From: a virus
Strand: one strand, 5' to 3'
DNA: 37,915 nt
Virus record (IMG/VR): IMGVR_UViG_3300039456_000008
Span: 1 to 37,915 of that record
Shown here: positions 29,661 to 37,915 of the stretch, piece after piece
How positions within the stretch are numbered: the first letter of the stretch is position 1
How the letters are laid out: the number at the start of each line of letters is the position of its first letter
The notes under the pieces: model-generated
Told to the model about the DNA's origin: nothing
The model's database searches: none
The model's input: the letters and a program-made list of their open reading frames with translations, nothing else
Program-made: the position numbers and the translations under genes

Positions 29661-31490
29661 ATGACCGAACTCCGCACCAGTGTCGTCATCGACTTAGCAG
29701 GCAACCTAACCCAGCGAGCGCAGCAATATGGCCGCTCGTTGTCGGGTTTTAGCCAGCGCGGTCAGCGTGACCTTGGCCGCATGAGCATGGCAGCACAAAG
29801 CGCTGGTCGCAATCTGGACGGCTTAGCCGGTCGTACTGCGGCTGTGGTTGCAGGTGCTGGTGCAGCGTATGCGGGGTATCGACAAGTTATCGACTCAGCA
29901 CAGTTAGATAAAAAGCTAATTAATATTCAGCAAACTGCAGGGGCAACAGCAGAGCAAACAGCCGATCTGCGCAAAGAATTATTTTTAATGTCACTGCAAA
30001 CCGGTCAGTCATTAGATTCATTATTAGGCGGCTTTAATAATTTAATTCAAGCGGGCCAAGGTTGGGCCGAAGCACTAGCAACCATTAAAGCAATTAACCC
30101 GGCAATGGCCGTCACAGGCTCACAAGCGGAAATTCTATCCGGTGCATTAACCGTTGCCGCACAGTCCTTTGATTTTGATTTATCTAAGGCTGAAAACTCA
30201 GTTGATATTCTTGATCGAATGACAAAAGCGGGCCGCTTAGGTAATGCCGAGTTAGAAGACCTTTCTTCTATTTTTGCGCGTGTGGGTATTAACGCAAATG
30301 CGGCAGGTTTGGAGTTTGATCAAACCCTCGGCTTAATCGAACAATTGTCGCTAATGGAGCGCAACCCCGAACGCCTTGCAACATTGGTCGATTCAACGCT
30401 ACGCATATTTACCAATCAAAAGTATTTAGATAAAGCAGCACAAGCAACCGGCGTTACTTTTTACAATGCCGAAGGCGAACGCCGTGCCGCACTCGATGTA
30501 CTGGATGACATCGCGGCGGGTTATCAAAAATTCAAAACCGATGCCCAGCGCGATCAAGGTTTAAGCTTGGCATTTGGTGAGGTGGATTTAGACACCATGC
30601 GTGGCTTGCGCGTATTGCTAAGCGGCGACACGTTAAATCAAGCCCGCCAAATGAGCGCAGAAATTGCCAACGCCGGTGGCACGATAGCCAACGATTTAAG
30701 TGGCGCATTAGAAAACTCAGTAGATCAAGTATCGCGTCTTAAATCAGTATTAAAAGAAGCCGCAGACGGCTTTGCCCAGCCAATCAACGAAACAATACAA
30801 GACGCGATTAAATACCTATTAGATGACAAAAAATTCAGTGGCGGCGAATTATTAGCCGGAGGTGCCGCAGGTATATTAGGCGGCGCGCTGCTATTAAAAG
30901 GCAGCGGTAAATTACTCGGCAAGCTCGGCAGCTTAGGTGCCGGTGTTGCAGTAGGTAAAGGCCTAGAAGAGCTGGCAGGTGTTCAGCCTGTTTATGTCGT
31001 CAACATGCCCGGTATGGGCTTTGGTTCTGGGGATTTAATGTCACGCCTACCCGGTGGCCGTGGTGCGTCCGTGCCTCGTTTGCCAGCACCAGCAGGCGCA
31101 GCTGCAAGTGCGGGGGTATTAGGTCGCGCAGGTGCTTTTTTTGGTACTCGCGCCGTCCCTGTTTTGGCGGCAGGTGCCGCAGGTTGGGAGATCGGCGAAC
31201 ACGTTATAAATCCGATGCTGAGCGACAACACTAAAAAAAGCATTGGGCGTTTTACAGCCCAGCTCATGGCAGCGCTCGGCAGTGAAGTTGCACGAGCGGC
31301 ATTAGATGCTGATCCTGATCTTGCAGAATTTAAACCTAGTTCATCTCGTCGCTCACGTCGTGAGGCATCACGCGAACGCACTCAATTAGATATTAAAGTC
31401 AGTGACGATCGCATCAGCATTAAAGCCCCGAACGCAGAAAACATGGATGTGGATATTTCCGGTGCCAGCATGTTGCCAGGAGGTGCCTAA
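29661..31490 (+). CDS. Tail tape measure protein
   Basis: 609 residues. An N-terminal helical region (LTQRAQQYGRSLSGFSQRG), a TP901-type core (about 100-330), hydrophobic stretches (about 395-425 and 480-505), an arginine/serine-rich patch (about 555-575) and a short beta tail. It sets tail length and may form a channel at injection. Its stop overlaps the N gene ATG (TAATG). Confidence 0.93.
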   Translation: MTELRTSVVIDLAGNLTQRAQQYGRSLSGFSQRGQRDLGRMSMAAQSAGRNLDGLAGRTAAVVAGAGAAYAGYRQVIDSAQLDKKLINIQQTAGATAEQTADLRKELFLMSLQTGQSLDSLLGGFNNLIQAGQGWAEALATIKAINPAMAVTGSQAEILSGALTVAAQSFDFDLSKAENSVDILDRMTKAGRLGNAELEDLSSIFARVGINANAAGLEFDQTLGLIEQLSLMERNPERLATLVDSTLRIFTNQKYLDKAAQATGVTFYNAEGERRAALDVLDDIAAGYQKFKTDAQRDQGLSLAFGEVDLDTMRGLRVLLSGDTLNQARQMSAEIANAGGTIANDLSGALENSVDQVSRLKSVLKEAADGFAQPINETIQDAIKYLLDDKKFSGGELLAGGAAGILGGALLLKGSGKLLGKLGSLGAGVAVGKGLEELAGVQPVYVVNMPGMGFGSGDLMSRLPGGRGASVPRLPAPAGAAASAGVLGRAGAFFGTRAVPVLAAGAAGWEIGEHVINPMLSDNTKKSIGRFTAQLMAALGSEVARAALDADPDLAEFKPSSSRRSRREASRERTQLDIKVSDDRISIKAPNAENMDVDISGASMLPGGA

Positions 31491-32704
31491 TGTCGTGGCG
31501 CAATCGTCTACAAAAAGCCTCGTTCCGTGGTATCGAGTTTCACGTTAATCAGGCCACAGGATCAGGTGGTCGAAATGTCGTCGTACACGAATACCCACTG
31601 CAAGAAGACCACGACACCGAAGACCTCGGCAAAAAGTCTGGCCAGTTTTCATTCCAAGCTTTTTTGATCGGTGACGACTACGACATTGCCCGCGATACAT
31701 TAATATCTGCGCTGGATCAGCCGAGTGTCGCGACGCTGGTACATCCATACCTTGGCTCACTCTCAATACGCGTTGTTGATTATTCGTGGTCAATTACCAG
31801 CCACCAAGGTGGCTACTGCTCATTTAATATAAATTACGTTAAAGCGGGCCGTGGTGCGCCGGTATTTGCGGCCAACACTGCCGATGCATTGGTCGATGCT
31901 GCAACTCAGTGCCTGGCACAAACCACCGCACAATTTGTTGATAATTTCAGCGTGACCGGTCAGCCAGAGTTTGTTCGTAATGCAGCATTAGTTCAGCTTA
32001 ATAAAGCAACCGATGCAATCCGTAAAATCAACGGCAAGATCAATGCGGCAGTCGCACAAGTCGAAGACATCTCGTCAGACATCGACGATCTCGGCAACGA
32101 GCTAGCAACCCTCATCCAAGCGCCAGCCACATTAATCAGCACAATGGCAGGCGTGGTCAGCAGCTTTATCGGCATCGCTAGCGATATTGAAACCGCGTTT
32201 GGTGTATACGATCAGCTGTTAGCAGGTTTTAAAATCACCAGCCCTATATCACGCACCGCCGCCAATGGCGTGGCAACACAAAACCGCGCTGCAATGGCAG
32301 ATAACCAAGAGTTAATTGGTACAGCACTCGGCTCTATCGCCGTAGTATCAATGGCCCAAGCCATCGCTGCAGACGACGTATTATTTACAAGCTACGACGA
32401 TGCCATCGCAATACGCGATGCACTGCTCGCAGAGCTAGACGATCAATCAGCCGCCACCACATTAAGCTACAGCGAATACGCGGCAATCACCGAGCTACAA
32501 ACCGCACTCTACAAGCGCGTCGAACAACTCGCACCAGGTCTAAATAAAATTGAATACATTCAACGTCGCACGTCATTACCTGCGCTCGTGATTGCACATC
32601 AAGTATATGGCGATGCCACAAAGGCAGACGAATTAGTCAGCCGCAACAGCATCGCCAACCCTTTGTTTATGCCCGCAGGTAAAGACATCGAGGTGCTGAA
32701 ATGA
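31490..32704 (+). CDS. N: Mu N-like tail/DNA circulation protein
   Basis: 404 residues. The N-terminal SWRNRLQKASFRGIEFHVNQ and the YPLQEDHDTEDLGKK / FQAFLIGDDYD segments are signatures of the Mu N family. It is a baseplate or tail-hub protein in Mu and its relatives; the 'DNA circulation' name is historical. Middle region (about 130-300) long helical. It overlaps the P gene by ATGA. Confidence 0.92.
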   Translation: MSWRNRLQKASFRGIEFHVNQATGSGGRNVVVHEYPLQEDHDTEDLGKKSGQFSFQAFLIGDDYDIARDTLISALDQPSVATLVHPYLGSLSIRVVDYSWSITSHQGGYCSFNINYVKAGRGAPVFAANTADALVDAATQCLAQTTAQFVDNFSVTGQPEFVRNAALVQLNKATDAIRKINGKINAAVAQVEDISSDIDDLGNELATLIQAPATLISTMAGVVSSFIGIASDIETAFGVYDQLLAGFKITSPISRTAANGVATQNRAAMADNQELIGTALGSIAVVSMAQAIAADDVLFTSYDDAIAIRDALLAELDDQSAATTLSYSEYAAITELQTALYKRVEQLAPGLNKIEYIQRRTSLPALVIAHQVYGDATKADELVSRNSIANPLFMPAGKDIEVLK

Positions 32705-33759
32705 GTGAATTAGTGTTACGCGTCAACGGTCGCAATTACATAGGTTTTAAAGACGTTGTATTACTGCGCAGCATCGAGCAAGGGCCGCATCAGTTTGAAC
32801 TTAAGATAGCCCCAGATCTAAACACCAACGCCGGAGTATTTGACGTACAAGACGGCATGAGCTGCCAAGCCTATATAGATGATGACCTAGTGCTAACTGG
32901 CGCAGTCGACGATATCAACGTCGACTACGATGCAAAAACGCACGAAATCACAGTGATTGGCCGCAGTAAATGTGGCGACCTAGCCGACTGTTCAACCACT
33001 GGCCAGCAAATCAAAGCCGGTCAAACGCTCTTAAGTGTTGCGCGCCAGCTGTGCAAACCGTTTGCCATTAGCGTGCTGGTAGATAACAGTGCAACGTCTG
33101 CCGCCAACCAAGCATTTACCGCCACCGATTTAACCTTAGATGCTGGCCAGCCGATCTGGGAAGCATTGGAAGAACTAGCCCGCATTCGCGCCGTATTGTT
33201 GGTATCAGACTCCGCTGGTAATTTAGTCATTACCCGATCCGGTACCGGCAATGCCGATGTGCCTCTCTTGTTGGGCACAAACATTAAAGCAGCCAGTGCG
33301 AAGCGTAGCCATCGTTCGCTATTTTCTGAATACACAGTCGCAGGCCAAGCGGCAAACTGGGCAACGCTCAGCGCAGAAGCAAACAGCCAAAGCACCATCG
33401 CTGGCGATGCACGTCGCTATCGTCCGTCAGTCATCGTTACCGATCAGTCAGTCGACAGCGCGGCATGCCAAGCACGCGCAGAATGGCAACGACGTGTTAA
33501 CTACGGTCGCAGCCGCAGCATCAACTACACAATGTATGGCTGGCGTCAGGCGGGCGATGAGGGCCGAATCTGGATGCCTAACGAATTGGTGCGCGTAACC
33601 GATAAGTTCAGCGGCCTAGATAACACACAACGTCTGATTACCGCCGTAGCCACCAATCTAACCGCACGATCTGGCCGCACCAGCACGCTAACCGTCATGC
33701 CTAAAGCCGCGTTTGATCTGATCACACAGCCTGAGTCAACCAGCGGGGGCACGCTATGA
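32701..33759 (+). CDS. P: Baseplate hub protein (Mu P / gp44)
   Basis: 352 residues, similar to Mu gp44 / T4 gp27-like hub proteins (ELVLRVNGRNYIGFKDVVLL, SIEQGPHQFELKI, then a VIGRSKCGDLADC segment). It forms the trimeric hub above the spike. Full length for the family. Overlaps gp45 by ATGA. Confidence 0.92.
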   Translation: MSELVLRVNGRNYIGFKDVVLLRSIEQGPHQFELKIAPDLNTNAGVFDVQDGMSCQAYIDDDLVLTGAVDDINVDYDAKTHEITVIGRSKCGDLADCSTTGQQIKAGQTLLSVARQLCKPFAISVLVDNSATSAANQAFTATDLTLDAGQPIWEALEELARIRAVLLVSDSAGNLVITRSGTGNADVPLLLGTNIKAASAKRSHRSLFSEYTVAGQAANWATLSAEANSQSTIAGDARRYRPSVIVTDQSVDSAACQARAEWQRRVNYGRSRSINYTMYGWRQAGDEGRIWMPNELVRVTDKFSGLDNTQRLITAVATNLTARSGRTSTLTVMPKAAFDLITQPESTSGGTL

Positions 33760-34391
33760 CCCGCGCTCAATTAGTCCGCACCGTAACGGCATTTACAAAC
33801 CCGCTGGCCCGACGCATTAAAATGCTCGTGCAACGCAGCGTTTTAACCCGTGTTAAATACGAATCTAAAGTGCGTTTACTACAAGTGAAGGTACCAGGAG
33901 GAAATGAACTGGCAGACATCGAACACCTGGAACAATTTGGCTTTACCTCACACGCCCCTGCCGGTGCTGAATGTCTAGTTTTAGCGTTTGGTGGCAATGG
34001 TTCGCACTCAGTTGGTTTGCAAGTGGGTGATCGTCGCTATCGCATGGAAATCGAAGAAGGCGACGTTGCTATTTACAACCAAAACGCTGACTACTTGCAC
34101 TTAAAAAACGACGGCACAGCAACATTAAAAAGCAGCACAAAAGTGATTGTCGATAGCCCACAAGTTGAGATGACCGGAACCCTAAAAGTGGCTGGCGCAA
34201 CTCTATTGCAAAACACCTTAGGTGTTGCTGGCGATACTGCCTTAGCGGCCAATTTAGTCGTCGTTGGTACCGCAGGAATAACAGGCGCGGCAACCCTTGC
34301 ATCATTAACGGTTAACGGTATTGCGTTCGATACGCATGCGCACAGCTACACCGACGATGGTAATCCGCAAGTTTCAGGAGGCGCGCAATGA
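33756..34391 (+). CDS. Baseplate spike protein (Mu gp45)
   Basis: 211 residues. An N-terminal OB-like region (about 40-110) is followed by a repetitive beta-helix (VVDSPQVEMTG-type, LKVAGATLLQNTLGVAG repeats at about 130-185) and the tip FDTHAHSYTDDG. The HxH pair in the tip is the iron-binding feature of Mu gp45 and P2 gpV spikes. It pierces the outer membrane during injection. Confidence 0.93.
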   Translation: MTRAQLVRTVTAFTNPLARRIKMLVQRSVLTRVKYESKVRLLQVKVPGGNELADIEHLEQFGFTSHAPAGAECLVLAFGGNGSHSVGLQVGDRRYRMEIEEGDVAIYNQNADYLHLKNDGTATLKSSTKVIVDSPQVEMTGTLKVAGATLLQNTLGVAGDTALAANLVVVGTAGITGAATLASLTVNGIAFDTHAHSYTDDGNPQVSGGAQ

Positions 34392-34825
34392 GTCAAATTC
34401 TAGCCCTAATCTGGGACTCAAATAATCAGCGTTTAGACGTTGTTCCGCAGCCCGCAACGCAACTCACAAAGCTAACCACGGCCATCGCAATATCGCTATT
34501 TACAGACGCCAGCGTTAACGACGACGAGCTACCCAATGGCGAAAAAAATCGCGGCTACTGGGGCGATATGCACCTGCCGTCCGGTCAAAGCCTAGGCAGT
34601 AAATTATGGCTATTAGGCCGCTCAAAAATCACTACAAACACAATCAACAAAGCCCGCAACTACATCACCGAAGCTGTCCAGTGGATGATCGATGCCGGTG
34701 ATCTGTTAGCAATCAAAGTAACGGTAGAACGCAACGGGCTAGATCGCCTCGCATACCAGCTCAATTGCCAATTAAATAATGGCACGTGGGAGCAAATAAT
34801 TATGGAGCAAACCTATGTCGTTTGA
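34388..34825 (+). CDS. Gp46 baseplate protein (wedge)
   Basis: 145 residues of the Mu Gp46 family (LALIWDSNNQRLDV, NRGYWGDMHLPSGQSLGSKL, WLLGRSKITTNTINKARNY). It is the gp25/W-like baseplate wedge component. Overlaps gp45 (ATGA) and the J-like gene. Confidence 0.92.
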   Translation: MSQILALIWDSNNQRLDVVPQPATQLTKLTTAIAISLFTDASVNDDELPNGEKNRGYWGDMHLPSGQSLGSKLWLLGRSKITTNTINKARNYITEAVQWMIDAGDLLAIKVTVERNGLDRLAYQLNCQLNNGTWEQIIMEQTYVV

Positions 34826-35864
34826 GCGTCCACAACTCGCAACATTAAAGGCTCGCATTGCTGCGGATATTGAGCGCCACAGTGGCGAATCTGCAACCGC
34901 TCGCGGCGATATTTATTACCCCATCGCACAGGCCCATGCTGGGGCATGTTATGGGTTGCATACCCATTTGGATTACAACCGCGACCAACTGTTTGACGAC
35001 TCTGCAGACGACGAAAACTTACTACGCCGCGCAGCCGAAATGGGCATCTATCAAATCGCCGCTACGCGTGCCGCAGGTACGGCAACAATCGCTGCTACTG
35101 ACGGCACCGTCATACTCGCAGAAACCATATTCACCAAAGACCAAATCGCCTACCGCGTAACGTCTAACGCAACCGCCGCCGCAGGTGTTGCAACGCTCAA
35201 TTTAAGAGTTGTTGAACCAGGCATAAACGGCAATTTAACAGCCGGTAAAACACTCACTATTGCATCAACAATTGCTGGTGCAGATACCACTGCAACCGTA
35301 GTTGAAATCAGCGGCGGCGCAGAAGCAGAAACCGTCAGCCGAGTGCGCGAACGCCTAGCTGATCGCCGACAAAACCCACCGATGGGCGGTAACGCAAACG
35401 ACTATATTACCTGGGCAAAAGAAGCGCATGTAGACGTCACCCGTGCATGGAGTTACCCCAACGAAAATGGGTTAGGCACAGTGGTCGTTCGCTTCACAAC
35501 TGACGACTTATCAACACCAATTCCAACGGCTGCACACATCAACGCAGTGCAAGATTATATCGACACAGTGCGCCCAGCTGGCATGGCAGGATTCAGGGTT
35601 GCAACCATCGTCGCTGCACCGCTCGACATCACCTTCACAAGCATTACGCCCGACATATCAGACGTGCGTTTAGCAGTCGAAGCCGAACTGGATGACCTAA
35701 TCAAGCGCGAAGCAATACCCGGCGGCACGCTCACATTATCGACGATCAACGAAGCCATATCAGGCGCAGCGGGTGAAACAGACCACGTCATTGATCTAAG
35801 CGAAAACGCGACATCAACACCTAATCAATTGATTGTGCTGGGCGCAATCACATGGCCAGTATAA
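34815..35864 (+). CDS. Baseplate J-like protein (Mu gp47)
   Basis: 349 residues, with the J family signatures: opening FERPQLATLKARIAADIE, central RVRERLADRRQNPPMGGNANDYITWAKEAHVDVTRAW and VVVRFTTDDL, and a C-terminal LDITFTSITPDISDVRLAVEAEL. It connects wedges to the hub. A GGAG site lies 9 bp before its ATG, inside the gp46 gene. Confidence 0.95.
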   Translation: MSFERPQLATLKARIAADIERHSGESATARGDIYYPIAQAHAGACYGLHTHLDYNRDQLFDDSADDENLLRRAAEMGIYQIAATRAAGTATIAATDGTVILAETIFTKDQIAYRVTSNATAAAGVATLNLRVVEPGINGNLTAGKTLTIASTIAGADTTATVVEISGGAEAETVSRVRERLADRRQNPPMGGNANDYITWAKEAHVDVTRAWSYPNENGLGTVVVRFTTDDLSTPIPTAAHINAVQDYIDTVRPAGMAGFRVATIVAAPLDITFTSITPDISDVRLAVEAELDDLIKREAIPGGTLTLSTINEAISGAAGETDHVIDLSENATSTPNQLIVLGAITWPV

Positions 35865-35877
35865 AAGAGGTTTAGCG

Positions 35878-36735
35878 ATGGATTATCCACTCTCAGACAG
35901 TAATGCCCGCTTAGTTGGCGGCAAGTTCACAGACGGCGATCCAGTCAACGCCGTGCCACCGTCCAAGAACAGTGCGGAATATCAAAACGCAGTTTACGAT
36001 GAATTATTAAACGTTATTGCTGGGGGAGACGTAACACCTAATGAAGCGACATTTGATCAGTTATTTACAGCAATAGGGAATATCGCAAAAAGCGTCGTTT
36101 CATCACAGACCGCAGGTCAAATATCAAACTTTCCTGGCACTGCTGTTCCAGATGGCTGGCTAAAAGCGAATGGCCAAACAGTTAGCAGAATCGAATATTC
36201 GTATCTATGGTCGTATGCGCAGAGCAGCAGCAATATAGCCGCAAACGAAGGCGCAAAAACTGACGGACAATTTGGCCCCGGTAACGGCTCAACAACATTC
36301 AGCTTGCCAGATTTGCGAGGTGTGCACTTGCGCAACTGGGATGACGGGAAAGGCACAGATACAGGCCGCTCAATAGGTTCAGATCAAGCCGATCAAAATA
36401 AAAGTCACAACCACGGAGCCAGCACCGCAAGCGCCGGAAGTCACAGTCATTCAGCAGTCTCAACAGCTGCCGGAGGCCATAGTCATACCCAATCAGTAAG
36501 AGTAGCTCAATCGAGTTCGTCAAACGTTCTAGCTGGAGCAAGTGACATCATTGCTGGGAATATAGATGGCACAGTTGTTACGACAAATAAATCTACTAGC
36601 AGTGTCGCGGATCACAGTCACTCGATTACAGTCGAAAGCGCAGGAAGTCACAGCCATACAGTAACGATAAATAGCGACGGCGGAACAGAAACTCGCGTTA
36701 AAAACATCGCAACAATGGTCTGCATAAAATACTGA
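35878..36735 (+). CDS. Tail collar-domain fibre with five HxH motifs
   Basis: 285 residues from the ATG at 35878 (AAAGAGG 7 bp upstream). The N-terminal 75 residues form a baseplate-binding part. A phage collar domain follows (FPGTAVPDGWLKANGQTVSR at about 85-104, ending TTFSLPDLRG). The C-terminal part carries HxH at 177-179, 189-191, 201-203, 246-248 and 258-260, most of the type G-(S/G)-H-S-H, as in metal-binding trimeric fibres such as T4 gp12. Probable receptor-binding or short tail fibre. It lies before gp48, whereas in Mu the fibre gene S follows gp48. Confidence 0.85.
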   Translation: MDYPLSDSNARLVGGKFTDGDPVNAVPPSKNSAEYQNAVYDELLNVIAGGDVTPNEATFDQLFTAIGNIAKSVVSSQTAGQISNFPGTAVPDGWLKANGQTVSRIEYSYLWSYAQSSSNIAANEGAKTDGQFGPGNGSTTFSLPDLRGVHLRNWDDGKGTDTGRSIGSDQADQNKSHNHGASTASAGSHSHSAVSTAAGGHSHTQSVRVAQSSSSNVLAGASDIIAGNIDGTVVTTNKSTSSVADHSHSITVESAGSHSHTVTINSDGGTETRVKNIATMVCIKY

Positions 36736-37421
36736 TGGATATTAATAATTATACAGATGTATTACTGCAACTACTGCCGACTGGCTCCGCGTGGCATCGC
36801 GCTAATGACAGTCAATTAGCAGCATTGATGCGCGGTTTGGCTGAAGAGTTTGTGCGCATCAATATACGCGCAGAGCAACTTATTAATGAATCACTACCGA
36901 GTGGTGTCAGTGAGTTATTAGAGCGTTGGGAAGCAGACTATGGTCTGGATAACTCAAGTCAATTCGATCAGCGGCTTGTTGAGCTGAAAGCGGCATATTC
37001 AGCATATGGTAGCCAATCACGTGCGTTTTATTTATCGATAGCGACAGCCTACGGAGTCACTGCAACGATCAAAGAATACCAAGAAGCAGTGTTTGGTGAA
37101 GACTTTGGTGGCTATTTTTGGGGCACTGATTGGATGTTCGTAGTTGAGCTAGTAATGCCAACTGATGACGTACCCACAGAAATACTCAATAAAATTGAAC
37201 AAACCGTTCGCCGCTATTTTCATGCGCATAAGCTTTTAATCGTATACCGCATTCCACCAGTAATTATATACAACAGCGATATATCAATGCAGTCAGATTT
37301 GATGTTGCTAGCTGGTACTGCACAAATAACCGGAAATCCGGGTAACGCTTACATAAATGTATCGGGTGACATTTTTGATCACCAAGATAATCCTATGGAC
37401 TCAGGTCTGTTCTTAATTTAA
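36735..37421 (+). CDS. DUF2313 tail protein (Mu gp48)
   Basis: 228 residues. The first 185 or so match DUF2313/YmfQ (YTDVLLQLLPTGSAWHRAND, LVELKAAYSAYGSQSRAFYLSIA, then a QTVRRYFHAHKLLIVYRI end). The last 40 residues appear to be an added tail. It links the baseplate to fibres. The start overlaps the stop of the fibre gene (TGATGG). Confidence 0.9.
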   Translation: MDINNYTDVLLQLLPTGSAWHRANDSQLAALMRGLAEEFVRINIRAEQLINESLPSGVSELLERWEADYGLDNSSQFDQRLVELKAAYSAYGSQSRAFYLSIATAYGVTATIKEYQEAVFGEDFGGYFWGTDWMFVVELVMPTDDVPTEILNKIEQTVRRYFHAHKLLIVYRIPPVIIYNSDISMQSDLMLLAGTAQITGNPGNAYINVSGDIFDHQDNPMDSGLFLI

Positions 37422-37433
37422 AGAGAAATAACT

Positions 37434-37915
37434 ATGCACGCTAAACTCTATTTTGATGGTGTTTCGAATGGCGAATTAAGCTATGCGGATATGTTTGATG
37501 ACATAGTTGCTGTCCTATGTGGTGAAACTGATATTAACAATTTAGCCGCAGCGACATTAGGCGCGGAAGGGCACTTGGTGTCTTCTGTTGCTGCAGGCTG
37601 GAGGCTAGAGAGTCGTGATGAAACCACTACCAATGGACACATATTCTACATACTCTCTTCGTTGGTTAGCGGCGCAACAACTAAAAGAAAATATGTGTTA
37701 TTTCGTCTAAATACTTCCACAGGAGAGTATAGAGTTATATTTTCGGATGCGATAACCACAACATATAGTCTTAGGAATACTAAAAATGATTATGAAATTG
37801 CCTATTATCATTTCGACAGCAACCAACTATTTATAAATAATAGTAAAGCCTTTTATTTCTATATTAGTGCGAATTCCCAATGTATTGGTTTAATGACTAG
37901 TCATTCATCAAGCAT
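37434..37915 (+). CDS. Partial gene, unknown, cut by the window end
   Basis: An open frame from the ATG at 37434 (AAAGAGA upstream) runs 160 codons without a stop to the last base. It begins MHAKLYFDGVSNGELSYADM, is rich in Ser/Thr/Tyr/Asn, has no membrane segment and is more AT-rich than the baseplate genes. Its position just after gp48 fits a fibre-associated or receptor-binding protein, but no domain is recognised. Confidence 0.65.
   Translation, partial: MHAKLYFDGVSNGELSYADMFDDIVAVLCGETDINNLAAATLGAEGHLVSSVAAGWRLESRDETTTNGHIFYILSSLVSGATTKRKYVLFRLNTSTGEYRVIFSDAITTTYSLRNTKNDYEIAYYHFDSNQLFINNSKAFYFYISANSQCIGLMTSHSSS

Noticed and set aside
1-37915. CRISPR array, rRNA, tRNA genes or IS elements
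   Set aside because: No regularly spaced repeats with spacers, no RNA-gene signatures and no transposase apart from the phage A gene were found.

Overview
The window is most of a Mu-like transposable (replicative) prophage, running from close to its left end to the tail-fibre region; neither end of the element is seen with certainty. The synteny is that of Mu: a repressor on the minus strand, then on the plus strand ner, transposase A, target-capture ATPase B, a string of small early genes, gemA (gp16), mor, lysis genes, small terminase (gp27), large terminase (gp28), portal (gp29), F-like head protein, protease/scaffold (I/Z), cement protein, major head protein (T), gp35, gp36, G-like morphogenesis protein, gp37, gp38, sheath (L), tube (M), gp41/42 tail chaperone with a frameshift site, tape measure, N, P, gp45, gp46, gp47, a collar-type fibre, gp48 and one gene cut by the window end. 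The host should be a Gram-negative, probably gammaproteobacterial, bacterium: an Rz/Rz1 spanin pair and a lipoprotein signal are present, and relatives of this module type live there. I cannot name the genus.

Layout. 1-300: probable transposase-binding left end and a terminator. 302-1006: LexA/CI-type repressor. 1007-1218: operator region with a phased decamer array, a perfect palindrome and the early promoter. 1219-9469: early operon, mostly with stop/start overlaps. 9477-10405: gemA and mor, the middle regulatory genes. 10411-11922: first accessory ('moron') block on the minus strand, flanked by mor and by a decayed copy of the mor 3' end. 12053-19657: lysis and head-packaging operon ending in a MuF protein fused to an HExxH metallopeptidase-like domain. 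19658-22692: second AT-rich accessory block. 22749-37915: capsid and tail operon.

How it works together. The repressor silences the early promoter; ner, A and B drive replicative transposition; Mor is the only intact late activator seen. A 24-bp sequence occurs twice, just before the lysis/head operon and just before the protease/capsid operon. These are the positions of Plys and PI in Mu, and both also lie at the downstream edge of an accessory block.

The points most worth following up are the MuF-metallopeptidase fusion with its small downstream partner, the shared 24-bp late element, the mor/C relic next to accessory block I, a Mu-type GGGGGCGA -2 frameshift site, and the unknown membrane-protein cassettes in both accessory blocks.
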